Source: Actinomycetota bacterium
GTDB taxonomy: Bacteria; Actinomycetota; Thermoleophilia; Gaiellales; Gaiellaceae
Assembly (NCBI GenBank): GCA_013698195.1
Contig: JACCVK010000363.1
Span: forward strand, 1-10,636
Reading direction: 5' to 3'
Length of the DNA stretch: 10,636 nt
Shown here piece by piece: positions 1-6,328 of the stretch. Both the position numbers and the translations under genes were made by a program. Under the pieces are notes generated by a model. It had not been told where the DNA came from. It saw only the letters and a list, made by a program, of their open reading frames with translations, and did no database searches. The stretch's first letter is position 1, and every line of letters starts with the position of its first letter.

Positions 1-55
1 CGGCAAGCACACCGACGATCAGACCGAGCAGCACCACGGCTCTCGTGCGTTTCAT
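1..55 (-). CDS. N-terminus of an exported protein (partial)
   Basis: Only the first 18 codons lie in the window and the gene continues past its left edge. They read MKRTRAVVLLGLIVGVLA: a positively charged start followed by a hydrophobic stretch, the pattern of a Sec signal peptide or N-terminal membrane anchor. The ATG (53-55, complement) is preceded on its own strand by a near-perfect Shine-Dalgarno, GAGGAGG, at 61-67 with a 5-base spacer, which is strong support for a real start. The gene diverges from the MBL-fold gene at 138, so the 82 bases between them should hold both promoters. The mature protein is outside the window and its function cannot be told. The start is well supported; export is inferred from hydrophobicity. 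Confidence 0.72.
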   Translation of the reverse strand, partial: MKRTRAVVLLGLIVGVLA

Positions 56-102
56 CACGTCCTCCTCGTGTCGTTGGTGATCGTCGAGACACTACGCAAG
101 CG

Positions 103-130
103 TTGGACGAACGGTTCGCCCGACTACAGT
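103..130 (+). promoter_or_regulatory. Candidate promoter for a leaderless transcript
   Basis: TTGGAC (103-108) and TACAGT (125-130) resemble -35 and -10 hexamers with a 16-base spacer. Seven bases separate the -10 from the ATG at 138, so transcription would begin at or one base before the start codon. The intervening bases are CCTCTCC, which is not a Shine-Dalgarno. Leaderless mRNAs with this geometry are common in actinobacteria. This is a pattern match by eye, without experimental support. Confidence 0.4.
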
Positions 131-137
131 CCTCTCC

Positions 138-767
138 ATGGACGTCCGCGAGGTCGCCCCTGGCCTTTGGCTCTGGTCGGCTTACCACGAGGAGTGGAAG
201 GAAAGCGTCGGCTGCGTCTTTTACCAGGCGAGTGACGGTGTCGTGCTCATCGATCCGCTCGTGCCGGCCGACGATGCCGAGCACTTCTGGAGGGCGCTCG
301 ACCGTGATGTCAAGCGAGCGGGCGACGTGCACGTCCTCATCACCGTCTTCTGGCACGTGCGCAGCACACGCGAGGTCGTCGACCGCTACACCGCCCGGCT
401 GTGGGCGCCCACGCGTGCGCGCCAAGCAATCGAACGACGAGCAGGGACGGTGACCGACGCCTATCGGCCCGACGACGAGCTTCCCGGCGGCGTGCGGGCG
501 TACCGGACCGGACGGGCGGCTGAGGTTGTCTTCTGGATCGATGAGCACCGCGCGCTTGTCGCCGGGGACGTGCTGCTCGGAGACGGCGAGGGCGGACTCC
601 GAACGTGTCCGGAGTCATGGCTTCCCGACAGCGTCGACCATCCCAAGCTCGCCGAGTCGCTGCGCCCCCTGCTCGACCTTCCCGTCGAGCGCGTGCTGGT
701 CTCGCACGGCGAGCCGGTGCTCGCGGACGGGCGAGCTGCACTCGCCGCCGCGCTCGGCGTGAAGTAG
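138..767 (+). CDS. Metallo-beta-lactamase-fold protein with degraded metal site
   Basis: The 209-residue protein has the layout of a small MBL-fold hydrolase: an N-terminal strand region with the VLIDP signature (residues 36-40), a beta-strand VLIT (66-69) where the metal-binding loop should follow, AGD at 142-144 and SHG at 189-191. The loop that normally reads HxHxDH is FWHVRS at 71-76, so the first His, the Asp and the last His are replaced by Phe, Arg and Ser. The usual PGHT-type motif before the AGD strand is also absent (YRTG at 122-125). Asp144 and His190 remain. Full dinuclear zinc hydrolase activity therefore looks unlikely; a binding role or a changed metal site is possible. No Shine-Dalgarno precedes the ATG, which fits the leaderless promoter just upstream. 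The lemA gene follows after 12 bases, so it may head a three-gene operon. The fold is fairly sure, the role unknown. Confidence 0.85.
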   Translation: MDVREVAPGLWLWSAYHEEWKESVGCVFYQASDGVVLIDPLVPADDAEHFWRALDRDVKRAGDVHVLITVFWHVRSTREVVDRYTARLWAPTRARQAIERRAGTVTDAYRPDDELPGGVRAYRTGRAAEVVFWIDEHRALVAGDVLLGDGEGGLRTCPESWLPDSVDHPKLAESLRPLLDLPVERVLVSHGEPVLADGRAALAAALGVK

Positions 768-779
768 GTTCCGCGCGCG

Positions 780-1334
780 GTGCTCTGGCTCTGGATCCTC
801 ATCGGCGTCCTCGTCTTCCTCCTCGCGCTGGGCGTCTTCGGCTACAACCGCCTCGTCCGGCTGCGGAACGAAGTGGACACCGGGTGGGCCAACATCGACG
901 TCCAGCTCCAGCGCCGGACCGACCTGATCCCGAATCTCGTCGAGGCCGTGAAGGGCTACGCGTCGCACGAGCGGGGTGTGTTCGAGGAAGTCACTCGTGC
1001 ACGAGCTGCGGTACAGCAGGCAGGCTCGCCCGGATCGGCAGCCGAGGCGAACGACTTCCTGACGGCCGCGCTCGGGCGGCTCTTCGTCGTCGCCGAGGCG
1101 TATCCCGAGCTCAAGGCGTCCGAGAACTTCCTACGCCTGCAAGACGACCTGACGGACACGGAGGACAAGATCAGCGCTGCGCGCCGCTACTACAACGCGA
1201 CGGTTATGCACTTCAACACGGCGGTACAGAGCGTTCCTTGGCTTCTCATTGCCAGGCCGCTCGGGTTCCGCGAGCGCGAGTTCTTCTCCGCGGAAGGCGA
1301 CACCGCGGTGCCCGACGTCTCCTTCCCACGGTGA
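780..1334 (+). CDS. lemA: LemA family membrane protein
   Basis: The 184-residue protein starts at GTG. It has one N-terminal membrane segment (about residues 2-21) followed by a helical domain, as in the LemA family (N-out, one-pass, long helical bundle). Family signatures are clear: YNRLVRLRNEVDTGWANIDV (22-41), QRRTDLIPNLVEAVKGYASHE (44-64, with the conserved RRxDLIPNLV), YPELKASENFLRLQ (108-121) and TEDKISAARRYYNATVMHFN (127-146). Length is normal for the family. The biochemical function of LemA proteins is not settled; they recur next to HtpX-type proteases or TPM-domain proteins, which points to membrane-protein quality control. Here its TGA overlaps the htpX GTG, so the two are likely translationally coupled. 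The Shine-Dalgarno is weak (only AGGTT at some distance). The family call is near certain; the role is inferred from the neighbour. Confidence 0.95.
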   Translation: MLWLWILIGVLVFLLALGVFGYNRLVRLRNEVDTGWANIDVQLQRRTDLIPNLVEAVKGYASHERGVFEEVTRARAAVQQAGSPGSAAEANDFLTAALGRLFVVAEAYPELKASENFLRLQDDLTDTEDKISAARRYYNATVMHFNTAVQSVPWLLIARPLGFREREFFSAEGDTAVPDVSFPR

Positions 1335-2281
1335 CGCTTCAGCAGCAGATCCGCGCGAACCGCCTCAGGAGCCTCGTCGTCGTCGCCGGCTTCGTCGCGC
1401 TCCTCGCGATCATGGGCGGGCTCATCGGCCTCGTCTTCGATCCCTCGCTCGGCATCTTCGCGCTCGCGTTCGCCTTGATCTACGGGATCTTCGCGCTCAT
1501 GCGGTCGCGAGCGATGATCTCGAGGCTCACGCACGCACAAGAGCTGTCGCCGAATGAGCTGCGTCCGCTCCGTCGTCTGCTCGAGAACGCGTCGATCGGT
1601 GCCGGCCTGCCGGTCACGCCCGAGCTCCGTGTCGTGGACGACCCCGCGCCGAACGCTTTTGCCGCCGGCCTGCGACCGAAGTCGAGCTACGTCGGCGTCA
1701 CGACCGGGCTCCTGCGAACGATGCCCAAGCGCGAGCTCGAAGCCGTGATCGCGCACGAGATCGCACACATCCGCCATCGCGACACCTACCTGATGACGAT
1801 GGCGACGATCTTCGCGGGGATCATCGCGCTCCTGGCCGACATCGGGCTGCGCACGCTCGCCTTCGGCGGCCGCCGAAGCGGAGGAATCATCGCGATCGTG
1901 CTCGCGATCGTCGGGCTCGTGCTCGCACCGTACGCCGCGCTCATGCTCCGGCTCAGCCTCTCCCGCAGGCGCGAGTTTCTCGCCGATGCGGGCTCCGCCG
2001 AGATTCTCTCGGATCCCGAGGCGATGGCCTTGGCTCTGCGCCGGTTGGAGCACGATCCGACGACCGTTCGCTATGCGGACGCGTCGACCTCGCACATGTG
2101 GGTCGAGAGCCCCACGGACCGGGTGGACACGACGCGCGGGTCGATCCAGGAGTTCTCGAGCTGGTTCAACACGCATCCGCCGCTCAAGGCCCGGATCGCA
2201 GCGCTCGAGGAGGCCGGCGGCTTCAGGCTCCCGGGCGAGTTGCCTGCGGATGTGGCATTCGCGGCGGAAATGGGTCTGTAG
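1331..2281 (+). CDS. htpX: HtpX-like M48 membrane zinc metalloprotease
   Basis: The 316-residue protein is an M48-family integral membrane endopeptidase, expected to cut misfolded or damaged membrane proteins on the cytoplasmic side. Two N-terminal membrane segments (about 16-36 and 40-57) are followed by PNAFAAG (107-113), the zinc-binding HEIAH (142-146), two more hydrophobic segments (about 155-175 and 184-206), and RREFLADAG (213-221), whose Glu215 is the expected third zinc ligand. A late HPPLKARIAALE (282-293) matches the HtpX C-terminal signature. I chose the GTG at 1331 because it overlaps the lemA stop in GTGA and gives a family-normal length; the frame is open far upstream, but that part is shadow of lemA and the MBL-fold gene. 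No separate Shine-Dalgarno is visible, so translation probably depends on lemA. All key catalytic residues are present. Confidence 0.95.
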   Translation: MTLQQQIRANRLRSLVVVAGFVALLAIMGGLIGLVFDPSLGIFALAFALIYGIFALMRSRAMISRLTHAQELSPNELRPLRRLLENASIGAGLPVTPELRVVDDPAPNAFAAGLRPKSSYVGVTTGLLRTMPKRELEAVIAHEIAHIRHRDTYLMTMATIFAGIIALLADIGLRTLAFGGRRSGGIIAIVLAIVGLVLAPYAALMLRLSLSRRREFLADAGSAEILSDPEAMALALRRLEHDPTTVRYADASTSHMWVESPTDRVDTTRGSIQEFSSWFNTHPPLKARIAALEEAGGFRLPGELPADVAFAAEMGL

Positions 2282-2356
2282 ACCGAAGCACGACCGGCGC
2301 GAAAACGGGTCATCTTCCTCAGTTTCAATCGCCTTTCGGTCGATAACAGACGAGCC

Positions 2357-4906
2357 GTGAAGCTCGTGTCCTTCGGCCGGCGCAGCCGAGCCGCCGCCCG
2401 GGAGCCCCTGGGTCCGCTGGAGGCTGCACTCCAGCCCGCATGGGTGGACGGCCGCTGGCACGTTCCCGAGCGCTTCAACTTCACGCGCGACGTCGTCGAG
2501 GTCCTCGCGCAGGAGCCACGGCGCCGGGCGCTCATGTTTCTCGGCACGGACGGCGTCATCGAGCCGTGGACGTTCCAGCGGCTTGCCGAGGGTGCCGGCT
2601 TCTGGGCGGCTCTGCTGCGCGAGAACGGCGTCCGGCCCGGCGACCGTGTGCTCCTTCTGGTCGGCAAGACACCCAGCTGGATCGAGGCGATGCTCGCGGG
2701 CATGAAGCTCGGCGCAGTGACCGTGCCGTGCTCGCCAGACCTGCCGCGAGCCGCGCTTGTCAAGCGGGTCGCGAGCTCCGGTGCGAAGGTCGTCGTCGCC
2801 GAGCGCGTTCCCGCTGCCGAGGCGCTAGAGAGCACGCAGCGCGTCACGGTGCTCTACGTCGACGAGGCCCATGATCGCCTTCAGCGGATGTCCGGCGAGG
2901 AGGCGACGCAGGACACGGCAGCGAAAGACCTTGCGTTTCTCCTCACGACCTCGGGTGCTGGCGGCGGGCCATACGGTGTGGAGCACTCGCATGCCGCGGC
3001 CTTCGCCGCTCGAGCCCACGCAGCACACTGGCTCGATGCACGCCCGGGCGACGTCGTCTGGTGCACGGCGGACACCTCGTCGCCGCTCGCAGTCTGGCTC
3101 CTCCTCCTCGGCCCGTGGGCGCTCGGGGCGGAGGTTGTTCTCCATCAGTGTCCATTCGACGCGGAGGAGCGGCTCGACCTCATTCGCCGCTTCGAGGTCT
3201 CGGTCCTGTGTCAGAGCCCGGCCGAGTACCGCGCGCTCGCGGACACGGGAGAGAGAATGCTCAGCCGCTATCTACCGGGACACCTGCGCCGGATGGTGTC
3301 GGTCGGCGACTACCTGAGCTCGGATGTCGTCTCGGTCTTCGAGCAGGCCTGGGGATTGCCGATCGAGGACGGCTGGGCGCAGACCGAATGCGGCGTCGCC
3401 ATCGGCCACGGGGCGGACGACGGACTCGAGAGCGGCTCGATCGGGCATCCACTTCCCGGATACGAGATCGCGATCCTCGATGAAAACGGCGCGGAGCTGC
3501 CTGCGCGGGTCGAAGGTCAGCTCGCGCTGCGAGGGCGCCCGCCCACGCTGTTCACGGGCTACTGGAACGCTCCAGAGGAGACCAAGGCCGCGTTCCGCGG
3601 GGATCTGTACCTCACCGGCGACCTCGCCTGCCGCCAAGAGGACGGGTCGGTTCGTCTCCTCGGCCGCGCTGCGGACGTCGTGACGAGTGGCGGACGCGAG
3701 TTCAGTCCATTCGAGGTAGAGCAGGCCCTCGTCGGCCACCGCGCCGTCGTGAACGCGGGAGTGGTCGGTGTTCGCGACCTCCAGCGCGGTGGGCAGTACG
3801 TGCGCGCATTCGTCGTACTCGCCCCTGGCGTCGAGGGCTCTGATCGGCTGGTTGCCGAGATCCGCCAGCATCTTCGCCACTCGTTGCCGGAGGAAAAGGT
3901 GCCGCGCGAGGTGGAATTCGTAGAGGCGCTTCCGATGGCGACCAACGGAACGATCCTTCGCTCCGAGCTGCGCAAGCGGACGGCGGTCGCTGCCGAGGGC
4001 TTGTGGTCGAAAGCACCTCGGCTCCCCGGAACCCCGGCGCCGCTCACGACGGCCGAGCCTCATGCCTCCCAGGGTGCGGTTGTCGACCAGGTCGAGGACG
4101 ATGGGCCGCTCCCCGACTACGTCGTGCCGCGCTCGAAGACGTATGCCGCGTCTCTCGTCGACGACGTCGAGCCCACGTCTGAGCTCGCACCCGATGCCGA
4201 GGAGCTTCCGGACTACGTCGTGGTGCCCGAGCTCGTGCCCGAGCCGCTGCCAGAGCACGTCGTCTCGTTCTTGAACGCACCGCCTCTTCCGGACATCCCG
4301 ATCGACCCGGAGCCTGAGCCCGAGAAACGGCCGGCACCGCGCACGGTCCCGATCTCGCAGGCGCAGGCAAGACCGCCCGCAACACAGGAAGAGTCCCGTC
4401 GCGCACCGGCACCCGAAGTCCCGACTCCGGCAGAGCCCGAGCCTGCCCTCGAGCCGAACACAAAGGCAAAGGCACGTACGAAGCCGATTCGCGACCCCGA
4501 GCCGCGCGCTGCGGCTCCTCCGGCTCCGAAGCCCGCGGCGAAGGTCCCGGTACCGCCCGTTATGCCGTCCGAGCCTGCGCCGGTGGTGGCCGAGAAGCCG
4601 CGCGAGAAGCGCAAGTTCGTTCCGCGACCAGTGGCGAAGAAGTCGGTCCCGAAGCGCCAGCATCCGCGCCAGCGCCTTCGGCGGGGGAGGAACCGCCCGA
4701 GCCTCTCACCTTGCCCGGGCCGGACGTCACGCCGCCGTCCACCCCCGACCCGCTTCCTCCGCCTGGTCCAGAGCCTGCTCCAGGACCCGTTCCAGACCCG
4801 ACCCCGGAACCGACTCCAGAACCGAGGGTGCCCGAGCCCTCACCCCCACCTCCAGCGCCCGCTCCACCGCTACCCGCGCCCGGCCCGGATCCTGTCGCGC
4901 CGCTGA
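2357..4906 (+). CDS. Adenylate-forming (acyl-CoA synthetase-like) protein with long Pro-rich tail; frame disrupted
   Basis: Residues about 35-540 form an AMP-binding enzyme closest in style to medium-chain acyl-CoA synthetases (opening PERFNFTRDVVEVLA at 37-51). Retained are motif A5 DGWAQTE (338-344), A7 YLTGD (418-422), A8 GRAADVV with hinge region (436-442) and FEVEQAL. Altered are the ATP loop, TSGAGGGPYG at 198-207 (normally TSGTTGxPKG), and motif A10, NGTILR at 530-535, where the lysine needed for adenylation is Thr532. Adenylation is therefore doubtful. From about residue 555 the protein becomes a Pro/Glu/Lys-rich, probably disordered tail with LPDYVV repeats. Past codon ~763 (about 4643) this frame turns into Arg/Pro-rich nonsense and stops at 4906, while the frame one base back continues the tail to 5166. 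With one base restored the product would be about 936 residues. The GTG start lacks a good Shine-Dalgarno; GATAAC at 2342-2347 could be a -10. Substrate and role unknown. Confidence 0.8.
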   Translation: MKLVSFGRRSRAAAREPLGPLEAALQPAWVDGRWHVPERFNFTRDVVEVLAQEPRRRALMFLGTDGVIEPWTFQRLAEGAGFWAALLRENGVRPGDRVLLLVGKTPSWIEAMLAGMKLGAVTVPCSPDLPRAALVKRVASSGAKVVVAERVPAAEALESTQRVTVLYVDEAHDRLQRMSGEEATQDTAAKDLAFLLTTSGAGGGPYGVEHSHAAAFAARAHAAHWLDARPGDVVWCTADTSSPLAVWLLLLGPWALGAEVVLHQCPFDAEERLDLIRRFEVSVLCQSPAEYRALADTGERMLSRYLPGHLRRMVSVGDYLSSDVVSVFEQAWGLPIEDGWAQTECGVAIGHGADDGLESGSIGHPLPGYEIAILDENGAELPARVEGQLALRGRPPTLFTGYWNAPEETKAAFRGDLYLTGDLACRQEDGSVRLLGRAADVVTSGGREFSPFEVEQALVGHRAVVNAGVVGVRDLQRGGQYVRAFVVLAPGVEGSDRLVAEIRQHLRHSLPEEKVPREVEFVEALPMATNGTILRSELRKRTAVAAEGLWSKAPRLPGTPAPLTTAEPHASQGAVVDQVEDDGPLPDYVVPRSKTYAASLVDDVEPTSELAPDAEELPDYVVVPELVPEPLPEHVVSFLNAPPLPDIPIDPEPEPEKRPAPRTVPISQAQARPPATQEESRRAPAPEVPTPAEPEPALEPNTKAKARTKPIRDPEPRAAAPPAPKPAAKVPVPPVMPSEPAPVVAEKPREKRKFVPRPVAKKSVPKRQHPRQRLRRGRNRPSLSPCPGRTSRRRPPPTRFLRLVQSLLQDPFQTRPRNRLQNRGCPSPHPHLQRPLHRYPRPARILSRR
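4109..4303 (+). repeat. Coding repeat: four LPDYVV-like motifs
   Basis: Within the tail of the acyl-CoA synthetase-like protein, a short motif recurs: LPDYVV at residues 585-590, LPDYVV at 617-622, LPEHVV at 631-636 and LPDIPI at 644-649, spaced 32, 14 and 13 residues. The first two are identical and are flanked by acidic residues (DDGP before the first, DAEE before the second). Such short linear motifs in a disordered tail often serve as docking sites; that role is inference. The repeats are at the protein level, not a near-identical DNA tandem. Confidence 0.6.
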
Positions 4907-5166
4907 CGCAGCGCAAGGTCGCCCGGAAGCGCGCTCGAGCAGTCGACGCCGAATCGCCGAACGGTGAGCCAAGGCGGCGCGGTCGAAGGTTGCGGAAGAC
5001 CAAGCAACCGGCACCGGTGGCGGAGGACGCGTCCGTCGAACGGTCGGCTCCCGAGCCGGGCATGGAGAACCCCGACGTGGACTTCATCAAGACGCTCTCG
5101 AGCCGTTTGGACGCGTACAGCATCGCCGTCGACAAGCCGTCGAGCGAGAGCAAGACTCAGAGCTAG
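4643..5166 (+). other. Frame-displaced C-terminal tail of the preceding gene
   Basis: In the frame one base back from the 2357 gene, the sequence reads on from about 4643-4660 as an uninterrupted Pro/Glu-rich chain: EAPASAPAPSAGEEPPEPL, then a PxPEP-type run, then basic clusters (RKVARKRAR; RRRGRRLRKTK) and a non-repetitive end, PDVDFIKTLSSRLDAYSIAV, before a TAG at 5164-5166. Composition and codon style match the tail upstream of 4640, whereas the 2357 frame deteriorates there. No ATG or Shine-Dalgarno suits an independent gene; the only early starts are TTG/GTG (for example TTG at 4711). The simplest reading is one gene with a single base lost near GGTCCCGAAG (4645-4654), by mutation or assembly error. 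No canonical -1 slippery heptamer is seen at the junction, so programmed frameshifting is less likely. The stop lies 18 bases from the convergent VWA gene. Confidence 0.65.
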
Positions 5167-5184
5167 CAGCGCGCGCCTAGAGGG

Positions 5185-6315
5185 TCACGCGGCGTGCCGC
5201 CGGTCGATGCCTTCGAGCACCCCGGCCAGCTCTTCGAAGCTCGCGATGTTATGCCCCGGCAGGAAGCGATCGACGAACGGCAGCGCTGCGCGCATGCCTC
5301 CAGCAAGCGGCTGATAGTTGGGGTCGCCCTTCAGCGGATTCACCCACACGACCGCGTAGGCAGCCCTCGCCAGCTTCGCCATCTCGCGCGCCACGAGCTC
5401 GTTGTCCTCCCGTTCCCACCCATCCGAGACGACGACGATGACCGCGCCCCGGGAAAGCGCGCGCCGGCCGTACAGGTCGTTGAACTCCTTGAGCGACGCG
5501 CCGATGCGCGTCCCGCTCCCCCAGTCGACCGCGATGGCGTTCGCCTTCGCGAGCGCCGCCTCGGGATCGCGCGTCGCGAGGTCGGGCGTCACGCGGGTCA
5601 GGCGGGTTCCGAAACCGAACGCCTCGACGCCCTGACCCGTACCGACGAGCGCGTGCAGGAAGAGCAGAAGCGCCCGGGCATACGCGTCCATCGAGCCCGA
5701 AACGTCGCAGAGCACGACGAGCTTCCTCGGAACGGTCTTGCGCGCCTTCCACGCCTGGTCGACGGGATCGCCGCCGCAGCGGAGCGACTGACGGATGAGC
5801 CGGCGCATGTCGAGCCGGTCGCCACGCGGGTCGGCCGTCCTGCGGCGCGACGTCCGCCGGGGGCGCGTGCGCGCGAGCACGGCGAGCAGTCGTCGTGCCC
5901 GCTCGAACTCCTCGGCGGACATCTCTGCGAAGTCCTTCTCGCGCAGAAGCTCGTGCGCCGACGCTCCGAGCTCGAGCGGTGCGCCGTCGGGTCGCTCTCG
6001 GCCGTCGTCTCCGGGAACGAGCGCCCCGCCCGCAACCTTCTCGACCTGCTCGCGGCGCTGCTTCTCGCGAACGAGCGGCGCGACGGGGCCGCGTAGGAAC
6101 CACGCGACGAAAGCGCGGTCGAAGAGCTCGAGCTCATCGTGTCGCGAGACGAGGGTCTGCCGCAGCGTGAAGTAGACGTCCTCCTGGCGCGTGAGATCGA
6201 CCGCGCCGAGGCCGCGCACCGCGTCGGCCGCGCGACCCGGGCCGACCTCGATCCCGACCTCACGCAGGACGCGACCGAAGGTGACGACGTGACGGACGAT
6301 CGCCGCTCCCGGCAT
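5185..6315 (-). CDS. CoxE-like VWA-domain maturation protein
   Basis: The 376-residue protein matches the CoxE family of VWA-domain proteins found beside molybdenum hydroxylase genes. The N-terminal half (about 1-190) is the helical CoxE-type region, with FGRVLREVGIEVGPGRAADAV near the start and a basic stretch at 151-173. The VWA domain follows: LVVLCDVSGSMDAYA (199-213) holds the MIDAS DxSxS, with Thr269 in SGTRIG and Asp298 in VVSDGWER completing the metal site. CoxE works with the AAA+ protein CoxD in building the Mo-Cu centre of CO dehydrogenase in Oligotropha; in other Mo hydroxylases the same pair is thought to mature the cofactor site. The ATG at 6315 follows the AAA+ stop by 13 bases, so the two are co-transcribed. 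The frame is open further upstream, but that would run through the ATPase gene. All MIDAS residues are intact. Confidence 0.92.
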   Translation of the reverse strand: MPGAAIVRHVVTFGRVLREVGIEVGPGRAADAVRGLGAVDLTRQEDVYFTLRQTLVSRHDELELFDRAFVAWFLRGPVAPLVREKQRREQVEKVAGGALVPGDDGRERPDGAPLELGASAHELLREKDFAEMSAEEFERARRLLAVLARTRPRRTSRRRTADPRGDRLDMRRLIRQSLRCGGDPVDQAWKARKTVPRKLVVLCDVSGSMDAYARALLLFLHALVGTGQGVEAFGFGTRLTRVTPDLATRDPEAALAKANAIAVDWGSGTRIGASLKEFNDLYGRRALSRGAVIVVVSDGWEREDNELVAREMAKLARAAYAVVWVNPLKGDPNYQPLAGGMRAALPFVDRFLPGHNIASFEELAGVLEGIDRRHAA

Positions 6316-6328
6316 GGGATCTACCCGA

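Noticed and set aside
605..1330. Upstream extension of the htpX frame to 605
   Set aside because: The translation is Arg/Ala-rich nonsense lying over the MBL-fold and lemA genes. The protein-like part begins at GTG 1331, coupled to the lemA stop.
2281..2341. GACCGAA (2281-2287) and TTCGGTC (2335-2341) as a terminator after htpX
   Set aside because: The arms match over seven bases but are 47 bases apart and no T-run follows; too weak for a terminator call.
4640..4655. Programmed -1 ribosomal frameshift at the tail junction
   Set aside because: No X-XXY-YYZ slippery heptamer, no AAAAAAG-type run and no convincing downstream hairpin were found; a lost base is the simpler explanation.
3272..4663. 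Long minus-strand open frame (463 codons) opposite the acyl-CoA synthetase-like gene
   Set aside because: Arg/Leu-rich antisense shadow typical of high-GC DNA; the plus strand carries recognisable domain motifs over the same bases.
4711..5166. Separate 151-residue Pro-rich protein starting at TTG 4711
   Set aside because: There is no Shine-Dalgarno before the TTG, and the same frame already reads as sensible Pro/Glu-rich sequence from about 4650. It is better explained as the frame-displaced tail of the 2357 gene.
5167..5184. Terminator between the convergent genes
   Set aside because: The 18-base gap is GC-rich without a clear stem followed by a T-run on either strand.
5194..6096. Plus-strand 300-codon open frame opposite the VWA gene
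   Set aside because: No family-like motif; the minus strand encodes an intact MIDAS and CoxE-like protein.
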